DNA from: a bacterium
GTDB lineage: Bacteria; Planctomycetota; Planctomycetia; Isosphaerales; Isosphaeraceae
DNA length: 64,000 bases
NCBI GenBank assembly: GCA_016125085.1
Contig: WGMM01000033.1
Span: forward strand, 124,001-188,000
Direction of reading: 5' to 3'
Under the pieces are notes generated by a model. The model was given only the letters and a program-made list of their open reading frames with translations. It did not search any database and had not been told where the DNA came from. Positions within the stretch are counted from its first letter, which is position 1; every line of letters starts with the position of its first letter. Shown in pieces: positions 44,950-54,182 of this stretch. Position numbers and translations under genes: made by a program.

Positions 44950-45378
44950 TCAGGTCAAGGGGGGCAGGCTCTTCGGTAGAAGACTCAATCCGCTCTGCTT
45001 CTTCAGTTGCACATATCGGAAGAGATCGAGAGCGAGAATCGGTATTTCGCTTCGCTGACGGTTGGCCATTTTCGCTTCAGCCGCAAATCTGCGCATATCT
45101 TCCTTGATTTCGGTCAGCACCGGAAATTGCACTGCATATGGCCTGAAGCCGGACGCTTCGAAAGCGGATTCGACCTGGTCCATCACGTCGGCCGGCAGAG
45201 TTTCGAAACGGGCTTCGATCCATCGCAGTCCGAATCGCAGGAGAGGATCGCCGTGGCTTCTGCTCTCGGCCTCTTCGAACCATGGATTCGCGTACTTTAC
45301 GAGTTCCTGAACGATCCGTGAAAGAGCAATCTCAGCTCCAGCTTCCGTTCCGTCATGATCATACGAGACTTCTTCCAT
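44950..45378 (-). CDS. Small soluble hypothetical protein
   Basis: 142 residues, largely helical (AEIALSRIVQELVKYANPWFEEAESR, PADVMDQVESAFEASGFRPY), no signal or membrane segment. No family recognised. It follows a second small gene (45424-45681) by 45 bases on the same strand, suggesting a two-gene unit. Confidence 0.55.
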   Translation of the reverse strand: MEEVSYDHDGTEAGAEIALSRIVQELVKYANPWFEEAESRSHGDPLLRFGLRWIEARFETLPADVMDQVESAFEASGFRPYAVQFPVLTEIKEDMRRFAAEAKMANRQRSEIPILALDLFRYVQLKKQSGLSLLPKSLPPLT

Positions 45379-45423
45379 CGGTATGGCACCGGAATCGAGT
45401 CGCAGGTTGGGAAGTCCTGTCGC

Positions 45424-45681
45424 TCACCGTAGTGAGTAGCTGCCGTAACGGCGATTCCACATCGGAAATACGCCCGTGTAAACATCGACTTCGAAACACT
45501 GCCATTTCTGGGAAGAGCGGATCGAAACGATGCGATAGAACCATTCGGGAAGAACCCCATGTTCTTGAGGTTTCCTGCGATACCAGTAGCTTCCGACAAT
45601 GCCGTCTACCTTTTCGAATTCCCGGGAATAAATAGCCATCGCTTCGGCGATCATTCGGCCTGTCCGAATTCGTTTCGTCAT
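45424..45681 (-). CDS. Small hypothetical protein, about 85 residues
   Basis: Started at ATG 45681 (MTKRIRTGRMIAEAMAIYSREF). Aromatic and basic, with IVGSYWYRRKPQEHGVLPEW and CFEVDVYTGVFPMWNRRYG near the end. The longer frame from 45924 overlaps the DUF488 gene region in another frame and looks non-coding at its start. No family recognised. Confidence 0.5.
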   Translation of the reverse strand: MTKRIRTGRMIAEAMAIYSREFEKVDGIVGSYWYRRKPQEHGVLPEWFYRIVSIRSSQKWQCFEVDVYTGVFPMWNRRYGSYSLR

Positions 45682-45804
45682 CGTTTGCGTCCTGGAACGT
45701 TCAATTCGAGAATTCGATCGGCAAGACAAGATCGTAATTCGCAAATCTCTGTTGATCCCGGCGTAATTCGTATCGAGTTTTCGCAGGTTTCGAGTCCGCC
45801 GATC

Positions 45805-45832
45805 TCTACGCGATAGCGGGCTCAAGCCCACA
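45805..45832. terminator. Palindrome after the DUF488 gene
   Basis: GCGGGCTCAAGCCCAC directly follows the stop of the minus-strand DUF488 gene. It is a near-match to the TGGGCTTAAGTCCA core of the hairpin at 6420-6447, so it may be a dispersed transcription-end element. There is no T-run. Confidence 0.4.
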
Positions 45833-46252
45833 TTACTCCAGATGCTCGATGACCGAGCCTCGGTGGGCTTGCAGGAAGTCGGCAACGTGCTTGCGGTGGC
45901 ATTCATCCACCCGTTTTTCGGCACACATCAGGCAGATGGGGCCGGGGATGGCGTCCAGGCGGCTCGTGAGAAGATCGCCAGCGGCTTCCAGCAGTTGCTG
46001 ATACCGCTGCGGCCAGTCGGGCCAGCCGAGGAAGATGTTGCCCAGTTCGACCAGCGAGCGATAGCCGATGCCGGCTTCCGCGAGCCAGGCTTCGATGCCT
46101 TTGTCGGCGGTTTTGGCTTTGACCCAGATGCCCATGCTGGCCTTGTCAGGCCGAAGGCGGATATCGACGACCGTTTTCACTCCATGCGATTGCAATAAGG
46201 AGAGAAATTCATCCTTGCCGCGACCGCCGTAGCCTATTGTGTAAACTATCAT
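45833..46252 (-). CDS. DUF488 family protein
   Basis: About 139 residues from ATG at 46252 (MIVYTIGYGGRGKDEF). Family features: IYTIGYG-type start, the arginine loop VVDIRLRPDKASMG, LGNIFLGWPDW and the C-terminal cysteine pair in ICLMCAEKRVDECHRKHVADFL. The family is widespread and uncharacterised. Upstream in-frame start at 46318 adds a lead that is probably not translated. Confidence 0.85.
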   Translation of the reverse strand: MIVYTIGYGGRGKDEFLSLLQSHGVKTVVDIRLRPDKASMGIWVKAKTADKGIEAWLAEAGIGYRSLVELGNIFLGWPDWPQRYQQLLEAAGDLLTSRLDAIPGPICLMCAEKRVDECHRKHVADFLQAHRGSVIEHLE

Positions 46253-46319
46253 GAGATGCTCACGGAAATGGTCGAGAATCGGGAGATCGAGGCACGAATC
46301 GGGCCGGGCGGTGGTCAAT

Positions 46320-46712
46320 TCATTTCAATCGCTCCAGCTTGCCTTTGCGTTTGACGATATTCTTATAATCCCACTGAATTTCGACCGACTTTTTCAGCCA
46401 TCGCCGCAGGTCGGTTTCGTCGATCGCTTCGGCAGTGGTGTAGAAGATCGAGGCGTCCTTGAATTTGCCGCCGGGAACGTTCAGAGCAGGTTCTTCGAAA
46501 TCGGCGCCGCTCCAGAACATGAGCCGGATGCCATTTTTCTGGAGGCTATAGCCGACGATCGGGTTACCGTCGATGAACCAGACGGGATGCCCGTGCCAGA
46601 TTTTGCTTTCGGCACCGGGCAAATTCCGGTCGATGACGTTCGCCAGAATTTCGCAAATGGCCTTTTCGCCCATCTGGAGCTTTTCTGCGTATGCGGAAAT
46701 GTCCGAATTCAT
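46320..46712 (-). CDS. DUF1801 (YdhG/YjbR-like fold) protein
   Basis: 130 residues from ATG at 46712 (MNSDISAYAEKLQM). The DUF1801 core is visible in AESKIWHGHPVWFIDGNPIVGYSLQKNGIRLMFWSGAD (split over residues 35-71) and DETDLRRWLKKSVEIQWDY. The fold is CyaY-like and the function unknown. It lies 67 bases upstream of the DUF488 start and may share its transcript. Confidence 0.82.
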   Translation of the reverse strand: MNSDISAYAEKLQMGEKAICEILANVIDRNLPGAESKIWHGHPVWFIDGNPIVGYSLQKNGIRLMFWSGADFEEPALNVPGGKFKDASIFYTTAEAIDETDLRRWLKKSVEIQWDYKNIVKRKGKLERLK

Positions 46713-46942
46713 GACGTTCTCCAGGGTTTCGATTCCATTCGAGTTTGACTGACAGGAAAGAACGAGTCCATGAGGATCGTGCTGGACGTTTATCGTGTTG
46801 ACTCCGTCGCAGAGATGCTTCATCCGAAGTGCGATTCGACGACCTGAGCGTTTTCGACAAAATCGAATCGAAGCGGTTCGGAATCGAATTGGACGAATTC
46901 CGATTTCGAAGCAGGAAAGGATCGGCGGAATTTTGATTCGAA

Positions 46943-47365
46943 TCACCCCAACCGGGGCGATTCTCGCAAGAGGTCGATGTCGATCTTTTGCAAAGGTTCT
47001 TCGGTCAGGTCGCGGCGAATCGGGGAGAAGAAGCGATCGAACGGATAAAGGGAATTGTCGCGAGGTACGACGATGCGAATTCCGTGGCGACCGGGGCCGA
47101 GACCATCGACCCGGAATCGGCCGTCGGAGCCGATCGCGCCACTTCGCAGCACCCCTTTGCCGCCTTCGGTGGGAACGATCTCGACCCAGCCGCGGCGGAA
47201 GGCTTCCTGCCCGCGAGTCACGCGGCCTTCCACCGAAACACGCGGATAGAAAACGTCCGGTCTCTCCTGCGAACAGCCAGAAGCCGTTATGAAGGCGACA
47301 GACAAAATGCAACGCAGAGCGGCACTTGCGGTGGAATCGAAATGGCGGACTCGATCAGGTGTCAT
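46943..47365 (-). CDS. Small lipoprotein with carboxypeptidase-regulatory-like fold
   Basis: 140 residues. A lipoprotein signal ends in ITASGCSQE with lipidated Cys31. The mature part (VEGRVTRGQEAFRRGWVEIVP, SDGRFRVDGLGPGRHGIRIVVP) has the short beta-sandwich pattern of carboxypeptidase-regulatory-like domains, common as planctomycete lipoproteins. Its start overlaps the end of the GXGXG gene by four bases (ATGA), so the two are coupled. Function unknown. Confidence 0.72.
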   Translation of the reverse strand: MTPDRVRHFDSTASAALRCILSVAFITASGCSQERPDVFYPRVSVEGRVTRGQEAFRRGWVEIVPTEGGKGVLRSGAIGSDGRFRVDGLGPGRHGIRIVVPRDNSLYPFDRFFSPIRRDLTEEPLQKIDIDLLRESPRLG

Positions 47366-47922
47366 CCGGGTTCTCCGAACGACGCCATAGCGCTTCGAAC
47401 TGCGATCGTTTCGCGCGCTTCCTGGTCGTCGGGCCGGATCGGCTCAATGCGACCAGCAATGCTGCGGTCCCGGGCCATCGGGCCGAAATCGTGAGCAGTA
47501 CGAATGACTCCGCCAATCGACCGATGGCCAGCTCTTGAGCCCACAGTGCCAAGGGCCCAGATCGCGCCACCCCGCATGCCGGTTCCGAGCAGGGCACCGC
47601 ATGATCCGGTGATGAGAAGCGTACCGCTTTTCATGCTCATGCCGGCACCCGATCCGGCTGAGCCATTGACCAGGACAAAGAGCCCTTCGGCGTCAAGATC
47701 ACGGGCAAGTTCGGTACCGACGTCGCCGTCGATCCGGATTCGACCGATGTAAGGGCCGTCAAGCCCGTTCAGCAGAAGGCGGTCGCCTCTTGCTCCGGTC
47801 AGAAGGAAATCGGTTCGGCCAGAGCGAAGGGCGCGGCGAATTTCCTGATTGACGGCGAGGGAATCCCTCCACTCGGGCAGGTGTATCCGAACGACATCGG
47901 TCGAACCGGGGGTGGCGTTCAA
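47362..47922 (-). CDS. GXGXG-repeat protein, FwdC / glutamate-synthase domain 3-like
   Basis: 186 residues. Right-handed beta-helix repeats of GXGXG type are visible: GRIRIDGDVGTELA, GLFVLVNGSAGSGAGMSMKSG, GTLLITGSCGALLGTGMRGG, AIWALGTVGSRAG. This fold occurs in formylmethanofuran dehydrogenase subunit C (FwdC/FhcC) and the alpha subunit of glutamate synthase. Here it is a stand-alone protein without other Fwd/Fhc genes, between a secreted HEAT-like protein (gap of 2 bases) and a lipoprotein (4-base overlap). A structural rather than C1-enzyme role is possible (inference). Confidence 0.72.
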   Translation of the reverse strand: MNATPGSTDVVRIHLPEWRDSLAVNQEIRRALRSGRTDFLLTGARGDRLLLNGLDGPYIGRIRIDGDVGTELARDLDAEGLFVLVNGSAGSGAGMSMKSGTLLITGSCGALLGTGMRGGAIWALGTVGSRAGHRSIGGVIRTAHDFGPMARDRSIAGRIEPIRPDDQEARETIAVRSAMASFGEPG

Positions 47923-47924
47923 TG

Positions 47925-49418
47925 TCAGCGTGCGTCCTGAGCCACTTCTGCGGAAGCCGCTTCGCGGGCTTCGTAGGTTTTCCCGCCTTTGATCAGCGAA
48001 CGATTCGACGGCTCGTTCGCTTCGATCGCTTTCCGAAGTTCGGCGATCTGGGTCTGGAAGTCGGTGCGTCGGGCGGTGATCAGGTCGCCTCTGGCTCGAA
48101 TGTAGCTCGATCCGGCGTTGATCGTTTCCTTGATCTTTTCGAACAGGGCTTTGACGGCATCCTGGGTTTTCGTGTCGGCGGATGCGTACGTCATCTGCTG
48201 CAGGTAGCCGGAGTTGACGATTCCCTGAATGCCCTGGAAAGCAGGTGCGGAACGGTCAGCCATCATGGCGACAAGCTGCTGGGCACGCGACGAATCCGTA
48301 GGAGGAATTTCCGCAGCGATATCAGAAATATCAGCGATGGCCTCAGCCATCGACACGGCGACGAGCTGATGGTTGAACGGCCGGAACTGGGAAGTGATGT
48401 CGAGCAGCCCCAGGGCACGACCTGCTTCGAGCCGTACTTCAGGACGGTCGGATTCGCTGATCAGGAAGTCCATCAAAACTTCAGCAGGGTGGACTTTACC
48501 TTCTGCGACCGATTCGCTGATGATCCTCAAATTTCCGATAAGTTGTGCGGCCTGAGATTTGAGGAACCAGGGCGCATCTTCTTCATTACGCAGCATGTTG
48601 ATGACGGCGATCGTCCACTGGGTGCGCTGGTTGAAAGCGACGATCTTGCGGCCATCGCCGATGGCGTTGTTGATCCCCAGCAATGCCAGGGATTTCACTT
48701 GCCAGGGCTGCTTGGGATTGGAAAGCAGCTTGACGAGTGTCGGCACGACGTCAAGCGATCCGGTCGAGGAAAGTGCCAGGGTGACCTGGGTTCGGGTGAT
48801 CAAGTGCCCTTCGAGCAGAGGCGTGAACGATTTGATCATGGCAGCCGTGTAAGCCGACATGAACGGACTGTTCGAAGCAGAGTTCGAAGCACGTGATGCC
48901 GCAATGAGAGCCGTGGTTGCTTTCTCGATCGGGCGGACGGCCGTATTCACGGCCCCTTCGCCCGACATCATCGTTTCGATCGCCTTTTTGTTCGTCAGTT
49001 CCGCGGCCTTGGCTTCGACGAAGCGGTTGATCGTTCGCGGATTGATATCGCCGCTGCCGCCGGCCATCGACTGAAGTTGCTTCTCTTCATTCGTAGAGAA
49101 CAACGGTCGCGGCGGAAGGGTTTCCTTGACCAGAGAGATATCGAGAAGTTCGTCGACCCGAGGGTCGCGAAAGTTCTCGGTCAGTTCGAAGCGAGTGCCG
49201 TTTACAGTCGGAGCAGCCGCGGGTTTCGCTTTGGCTTCAGCGTCCGCATCTTTCGTCTGATCTTTTGCGGCTTCGGCTGGTTTGTCCGAATCCTTCGACG
49301 CCGGGGCGGATTTCGCTGCCGGAGTGTCCTTGGCAGTTTCCTGACTCCAGGCGAACTGTACCGGTACGATCGCCAGAAACGCCCATGTCCACCAGTTCAA
49401 CCGATTCGGCACAGGCAT
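47925..49418 (-). CDS. Secreted HEAT-repeat-like protein
   Basis: About 497 residues from ATG at 49418, with AAGGGG upstream. The signal peptide is WWTWAFLAIVPVQFAWSQ. An Ala/Lys/Asp-rich linker (residues 25-75) precedes helical repeats: STGSLDVVPTLVKLLSNPKQPWQVKSLALLGINNAI, AAQLIGNLRII and VRLEAGRALGLLDI, typical of HEAT-like scaffolds. It probably binds partners outside the cytoplasm. It heads a three-gene operon with 2-base and overlapping junctions. Confidence 0.75.
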   Translation of the reverse strand: MPVPNRLNWWTWAFLAIVPVQFAWSQETAKDTPAAKSAPASKDSDKPAEAAKDQTKDADAEAKAKPAAAPTVNGTRFELTENFRDPRVDELLDISLVKETLPPRPLFSTNEEKQLQSMAGGSGDINPRTINRFVEAKAAELTNKKAIETMMSGEGAVNTAVRPIEKATTALIAASRASNSASNSPFMSAYTAAMIKSFTPLLEGHLITRTQVTLALSSTGSLDVVPTLVKLLSNPKQPWQVKSLALLGINNAIGDGRKIVAFNQRTQWTIAVINMLRNEEDAPWFLKSQAAQLIGNLRIISESVAEGKVHPAEVLMDFLISESDRPEVRLEAGRALGLLDITSQFRPFNHQLVAVSMAEAIADISDIAAEIPPTDSSRAQQLVAMMADRSAPAFQGIQGIVNSGYLQQMTYASADTKTQDAVKALFEKIKETINAGSSYIRARGDLITARRTDFQTQIAELRKAIEANEPSNRSLIKGGKTYEAREAASAEVAQDAR

Positions 49419-49595
49419 CCGGGGCCCCTTTCCGACTTTGTCCGATTTTCGCACGCCGACTACGGAATTGTACGCACTCACGTGAGTCGCCCCAATTCCG
49501 TAATGACTCAATCCTACGTAACCCACGAAGTCGGGCTTGTCAAGCGAGTTCATCGATTTCTCGTTTCCGGAAGAGGTCCGCAATCGCCAGGATCC

Positions 49596-51014
49596 TCAGG
49601 TTCCGACCGAATCGATTCGCAGTTTGCGTGGGTCGGTTTCGCTGAGGATCGCGCCTACGGCTTGTTGATTGAAGCCCTTGTACCCCTCTCGCCGCTGGAG
49701 AATTTCCAGGTGACTGCCGACCGCGCCTTCAGCCAGGAACTTGGCCGCTTCCTCGCGAGTGATCCAGCCGGAATCGACGGCCGAAGCCACTCGCCGCGGA
49801 TCGACGGCCCAGAATTCGCCCTTCGTGAACGCCTGACGCAGGAATGGGAAGTCGCTGAATGGCTTCATCGTGGCGATTCCGGCGGTGCGTTCGAGCCCTT
49901 CGCGAGCCAGGTCGAATTCGAACTGACCTTCGAGGTGATGCATCCCCGCTTCGAGAAAGCTATCGCCATGAAGAGCGACCCAGAGTCCGACGGTGTTGGG
50001 CCTTGCCAGAGGAGCGAGTTCCTGATGAGCGAAATCGGTCGTAAGTTCTTCTGGGGCAAGGTCGAGATCCGCGAAGACGACGATCCCCGTGACCGCGTGT
50101 TCGAGGACTTGAGCGCCCCAGCCAGCGTGCTCACCGGCATGAAAATGCTCACGCAATTCGAAGCCCAGCAATTCTAGGACGCTGATCAGACGATGAAAGT
50201 TCCGGCGCGAGCAACGAAACGTATGATGGTCGTGGTTCGCCCAGCCCAGGCCCAAACTGTCCTGGCGACTTTTCTGTGCCTGAGCCGCCCGGTTTCTGGC
50301 CTGCCAGTAGTCTCGCTCCACTTCGAACACGAGTTCGCAGGCCATGTCGCGGCCCACCAGTTCGATCATCTTCTTTGCCGCGGCCTCGGCGTGATCGAAT
50401 CCGGCCACGTCGTCTCCTTCCCAAAAACGCTTTCGGGTCTGCCAGATCTCTCTCGCTTCCAATATGTTACGGGCTCTCTGCGGCGTGAGCAGGCCTTCTC
50501 GGGCAAGGCTCGAAGGGAACGGTTCGAAGCCATCGTAGCCACGTCGTTCGATCACCAGAAATGGTACGGCTCCTGGTGCGGCCGTGCATTCGCGGTAAGG
50601 GCCGAGTGGGTGGCCATGAATCGGGGCATCCAGCCGGTTGGCAGCCAGGAACGCCGCAAGCTGGTCCACCCGAATGGCGACTCCCAGGCACACAGGTGCT
50701 TCCGCGCCGGCGGACGGATCCACCAGCAGCTTTGGCAGGTCGGCCCCGGGATGGGTGTAGACGCGGCGCGAAGGTGTCGCGTCTTCGCCTCGTCTTGGTT
50801 TGTAACCAAGTTCACGAAGCACCTCATGAGGGACGCGAGAGCCGTTGAGCCGAACATGGTCGACCCAGTCTTCCAGAATCGTACCGGTACGATCCCGCAG
50901 CCTGTGCGTAAAGTCTTTTGCCCAGGCGTTTTCCTGTTCGAGTTCTGAATACCGGTCGGCCAGGAACCGTTCGGTCTGCGGCCAGCGCTTCCAGGCGAAT
51001 GGAGATTCGGACAT
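49596..51014 (-). CDS. Conserved hypothetical, His-rich, possibly VOC-fold metalloprotein
   Basis: 472 residues from ATG at 51014 (MSESPFAWKRWPQ). No signal or membrane segment. A His-rich region around residues 270-325 (NHDHHTFRCSRRNFHRLISVLELLGFE split, then FHAGEHAGWGAQVLEH) is arranged like a vicinal-oxygen-chelate half-site: a DHH-type start, a helix ending in LGF, and later His/Glu. Flanks are helical. Whether it binds metal or catalyses a reaction is unknown. It is divergent from the M14 peptidase, sharing the 265-base region 51015-51278. Confidence 0.72.
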   Translation of the reverse strand: MSESPFAWKRWPQTERFLADRYSELEQENAWAKDFTHRLRDRTGTILEDWVDHVRLNGSRVPHEVLRELGYKPRRGEDATPSRRVYTHPGADLPKLLVDPSAGAEAPVCLGVAIRVDQLAAFLAANRLDAPIHGHPLGPYRECTAAPGAVPFLVIERRGYDGFEPFPSSLAREGLLTPQRARNILEAREIWQTRKRFWEGDDVAGFDHAEAAAKKMIELVGRDMACELVFEVERDYWQARNRAAQAQKSRQDSLGLGWANHDHHTFRCSRRNFHRLISVLELLGFELREHFHAGEHAGWGAQVLEHAVTGIVVFADLDLAPEELTTDFAHQELAPLARPNTVGLWVALHGDSFLEAGMHHLEGQFEFDLAREGLERTAGIATMKPFSDFPFLRQAFTKGEFWAVDPRRVASAVDSGWITREEAAKFLAEGAVGSHLEILQRREGYKGFNQQAVGAILSETDPRKLRIDSVGT

Positions 51015-51278
51015 GGCTATCGATTGCCTTTCACCGTCGAACGAGTCGTGCTCGAAAGGAAGTCGGGTTCTGAAGTCATGGGCCTTCACGCGAGGTTACG
51101 AACCCTACGATGCGGAAAATCGGGCAGGATTTTCGAGATTCCGAATCGCCAATCGAACTGTTCTACCTTATAAGATAGTTCCGCGTGGTCTCGCTTGAGA
51201 AGATGCCGGATTCGGCAACTTGATCTCGCCTCTCGTGGCTCTTCGTCTCGATTCGGTTTGGCCTGCCTGGTGTACGAC

Positions 51279-54116
51279 ATGATGTTCATGACTTTCATGC
51301 GGAATTGGGCCGTCGCTCTCATTCGTCCGCAAATCGGCGATTCCGGACTTCGAAGCCCATCGCCGTTATCGCTTCGACATTCAGGTCATTCGTGTTCCGG
51401 GGGGCTGGCGACGATCGTTGCCGGTTTCGCATCGGTCGCGGCGATCTTTTTCGCTGATGGTGCCGTTGCCGCTCATGAGCCGGGGCGGCTGCAAGTCGCT
51501 GCTCCAGCGATCGCACATCCCCGTGAGCATCTGGGGTATGAACCTGGGGCCGATTTTCGTCTTACCAACTGGAGCACGGTGTCAGGCTATTTTCGGAAGC
51601 TCGACAGCCAGAGCGACCGGGTCGAGGTGCGGTCGATCGGCAAAACCAGTCAGGGTCGAGACATGCTGCTGGCCATCCTGGCCGCGCCCGAGACGGTCGC
51701 GAATCTGGCACAAGTCCAGCAGGATCAGAAGTCTCTGGCGGATCCTCGTCTCGTGGCCGATCGCCCGACGGAAGAAAGACTGATTGCCGGATCGAAGCCG
51801 GTCGTCATCATTACCGGTACGATTCATTCGTCTGAAACCGCTGCTACATTTATGCTTATGGAATTGGCATGGGAGTTGGCGACAGGGCGGGAGGCCTGGG
51901 CAAGAGAGGTACTCGAAAAAGTCGTCGTGCTGATCGTGCCGTCGGTCAACCCCGACGGGATCGACATCGTTGCCGACTGGTATGCCCGGAGTCTGGGTAA
52001 ACCCTGGGAAGGGAAGGGCTTGCCGCGACTTTATCACCCCTACGCAGGGCATGACACCAACAGGGATTTCTACGCCCTGAATCTGCCCGAGACGGTGAAC
52101 TTGTCGAAAGTGATGTATGAGGAATGGTTTCCGACAGTCGCCTGGGACGTGCACCAGATGGGTTCGGAAGGTGCCCGGTTGTTCGTACCGCCGTTTTTCG
52201 ATCCGACGAATCCGAATGTCGACCCTCGGATCACGCAGAGCATTCTTTTGATCGGGGCACATATGGCGGCAGATCTTGCGGCATCGGGCAAGAAGGGGGT
52301 GCTCCATTCCGCAATGTACGATAACTGGTGGAATGGCGGAAACCGGACGACGCCGCAGCGGCACAACATGGTTGCGATTTTGACCGAAGCGGCAAGCGTT
52401 CGCCTGGCCAGCCCGATCTTTCTGGCTCCGACGGACTTGAGAGGCAAAACGCGAGGCTTCGAGAATCACCAGCCGGCTGTCAATTTCCCGGACCCATGGC
52501 CGGGCGGCTGGTGGCGCTTGCGCGACATCGTCGAATACGAACTGATCGCCGCGCGGAGCCTGCTCACGCTCGTCGCAAGATACGGTAAGTCGTTTCAATC
52601 GAACTATTTGGCCATGGGCCGCGATCAACTGGCCAGGGGCGAAACCGAAGCCCCTTACGGCTGGCTCGTTCCGCTTGATCAGCATGATCCGGCTGCGGCA
52701 AGGAGGATGCTGGAAACGCTCGCCAAAACAGGCATCGAGGTGCACCGCACGACGAAGGATGTTTCCTTGTACGGAACGACTTATGCTGCGGGCAGCTGGT
52801 ATCTTCCGGCACGTCAGCCGTATCGGGCCCACCTGAAGGACATGATGGAGCGTCAGAAGTATCCCAACCGGTTCACGGCTGGCGGGCAGGCCGAGCCGCC
52901 CTATGACGTGGCTGGCTGGACGATGCCGCTGCTCATGGGTGTGAAGACTGTCGAGATTCAGGAGCCTCGAACGATCGAGTCCCGTAAAATCACCGACTGG
53001 CAGCGGCCGCGAATGACCATGGAAGGTGACATGACGAAGGCGAAGGCCCTTGTAGTCGAAAACCGCTCGTCAGATGATCTTACGCTCATTCAGGCCCTGG
53101 TCGGCGCGGGAGTGCCCGTTCGGTTTCATACTCGTCCGTTCGAAATGCCGGGTCGAACGATCGCGGCCGGTTTCGCCGAAATCGAGGCGAACGACACTTC
53201 ACGAAGGACGATCGACACTCTGGCCGACCGGATCGGCTCGCATGTCATCGCATCCGAGAAATCTCCTGCATCCGCCGGCGCGTCGTATGATTTGAAGAAC
53301 CAGCGCATTGCGTTGTTTCAGCCATGGGAGCCTTCGATGAACGAAGGCTGGACACGGCTTGTCCTGGAACGACTGGGAATTCCTTACGTTACGGTGCATC
53401 GTGACGACATTCTGGCAGGTCGTCTGCATGATCGCTTCGATTGCCTGGTCTTTCCCTCCATCTCGCCGCGATCCTTGAAAATGGGCTATCGGCCAGGCGA
53501 GACGGAGCCGGCTTATGTCGGTGGCCTGGAAGGATCGAAAGATCTGCTGAAGGAATTCGTTTCGAGCGGAGGAACGATCGTCGCGATCGAGAATTCCTGC
53601 GAGTACGTCATCGATGAGTTGGGTCTGCCTGTGGCAAATGCCGTGGGATCTTTGCCGAGCAAGGATTTTTACGGGCCAGGCTCGATTCTGGCCGCAGTGG
53701 GAGAAAAAGAGCATCCGTTGACTTTGGGTATGCCCGAAAAATTCTCCGTCTACTTCGACCGTTCATTGGGCCTTAAATCCGCGGGAAAACCTGGGAATGA
53801 ATCGGGCACGAAGTTCGAAACGGTCGTGCGTTATGGCCCAGACGCCTCAGCTCTTCTGGAAAGTGGCTGGCTGTTGGGGCCGGACAAACTCAGTGGACTG
53901 ACGGCAGTTGGAGAATGTGCCGTCGGGCAGGGGAGAGTCGTCCTCTTCGCATTCCCGGCCCAAAACCGTGCCCAGACGGCGGGAACCTTCCGGCTACTTG
54001 TGAATGCCTTGTGGCGCGGTGGAATGCGGAAGATCGAACCGGGGAAAACCGCGAACGGTGATACGCCCCGGGAAGGTTCGCCGTTTCCTGCCGGTGCTGT
54101 CGGGCTTGTGAAATGA
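51279..54116 (+). CDS. Secreted M14-family zinc carboxypeptidase, multidomain
   Basis: About 945 residues. The start is uncertain: ATGs at 51279 and 51297, or a TTG at 51195. A signal region ends in VAAIFFADGAVAA. Zinc ligands are His183 and Glu186 in GTIHSSE and His292 in DVHQMG; the catalytic Glu is in ILTEAA near 370, and NPDG near 224. The C-terminal ~450 residues include a GATase-like fold (FDCLVFPSISPRSLKMGY, GGTIVAIENSC). It would remove C-terminal residues from peptides outside the cytoplasm. Confidence 0.88.
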   Translation: MMFMTFMRNWAVALIRPQIGDSGLRSPSPLSLRHSGHSCSGGLATIVAGFASVAAIFFADGAVAAHEPGRLQVAAPAIAHPREHLGYEPGADFRLTNWSTVSGYFRKLDSQSDRVEVRSIGKTSQGRDMLLAILAAPETVANLAQVQQDQKSLADPRLVADRPTEERLIAGSKPVVIITGTIHSSETAATFMLMELAWELATGREAWAREVLEKVVVLIVPSVNPDGIDIVADWYARSLGKPWEGKGLPRLYHPYAGHDTNRDFYALNLPETVNLSKVMYEEWFPTVAWDVHQMGSEGARLFVPPFFDPTNPNVDPRITQSILLIGAHMAADLAASGKKGVLHSAMYDNWWNGGNRTTPQRHNMVAILTEAASVRLASPIFLAPTDLRGKTRGFENHQPAVNFPDPWPGGWWRLRDIVEYELIAARSLLTLVARYGKSFQSNYLAMGRDQLARGETEAPYGWLVPLDQHDPAAARRMLETLAKTGIEVHRTTKDVSLYGTTYAAGSWYLPARQPYRAHLKDMMERQKYPNRFTAGGQAEPPYDVAGWTMPLLMGVKTVEIQEPRTIESRKITDWQRPRMTMEGDMTKAKALVVENRSSDDLTLIQALVGAGVPVRFHTRPFEMPGRTIAAGFAEIEANDTSRRTIDTLADRIGSHVIASEKSPASAGASYDLKNQRIALFQPWEPSMNEGWTRLVLERLGIPYVTVHRDDILAGRLHDRFDCLVFPSISPRSLKMGYRPGETEPAYVGGLEGSKDLLKEFVSSGGTIVAIENSCEYVIDELGLPVANAVGSLPSKDFYGPGSILAAVGEKEHPLTLGMPEKFSVYFDRSLGLKSAGKPGNESGTKFETVVRYGPDASALLESGWLLGPDKLSGLTAVGECAVGQGRVVLFAFPAQNRAQTAGTFRLLVNALWRGGMRKIEPGKTANGDTPREGSPFPAGAVGLVK

Positions 54117-54182
54117 GGCGGAAACGGTCATAATCCGGATTCGACAGCGACCGATGCGATCGCAGCGGTATGCCAGAGTCCA

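Noticed and set aside
49077..50177. 366-codon plus-strand frame crossing two minus-strand genes
   Set aside because: Spans the ends of the HEAT-like and His-rich genes in antisense, which have better support.
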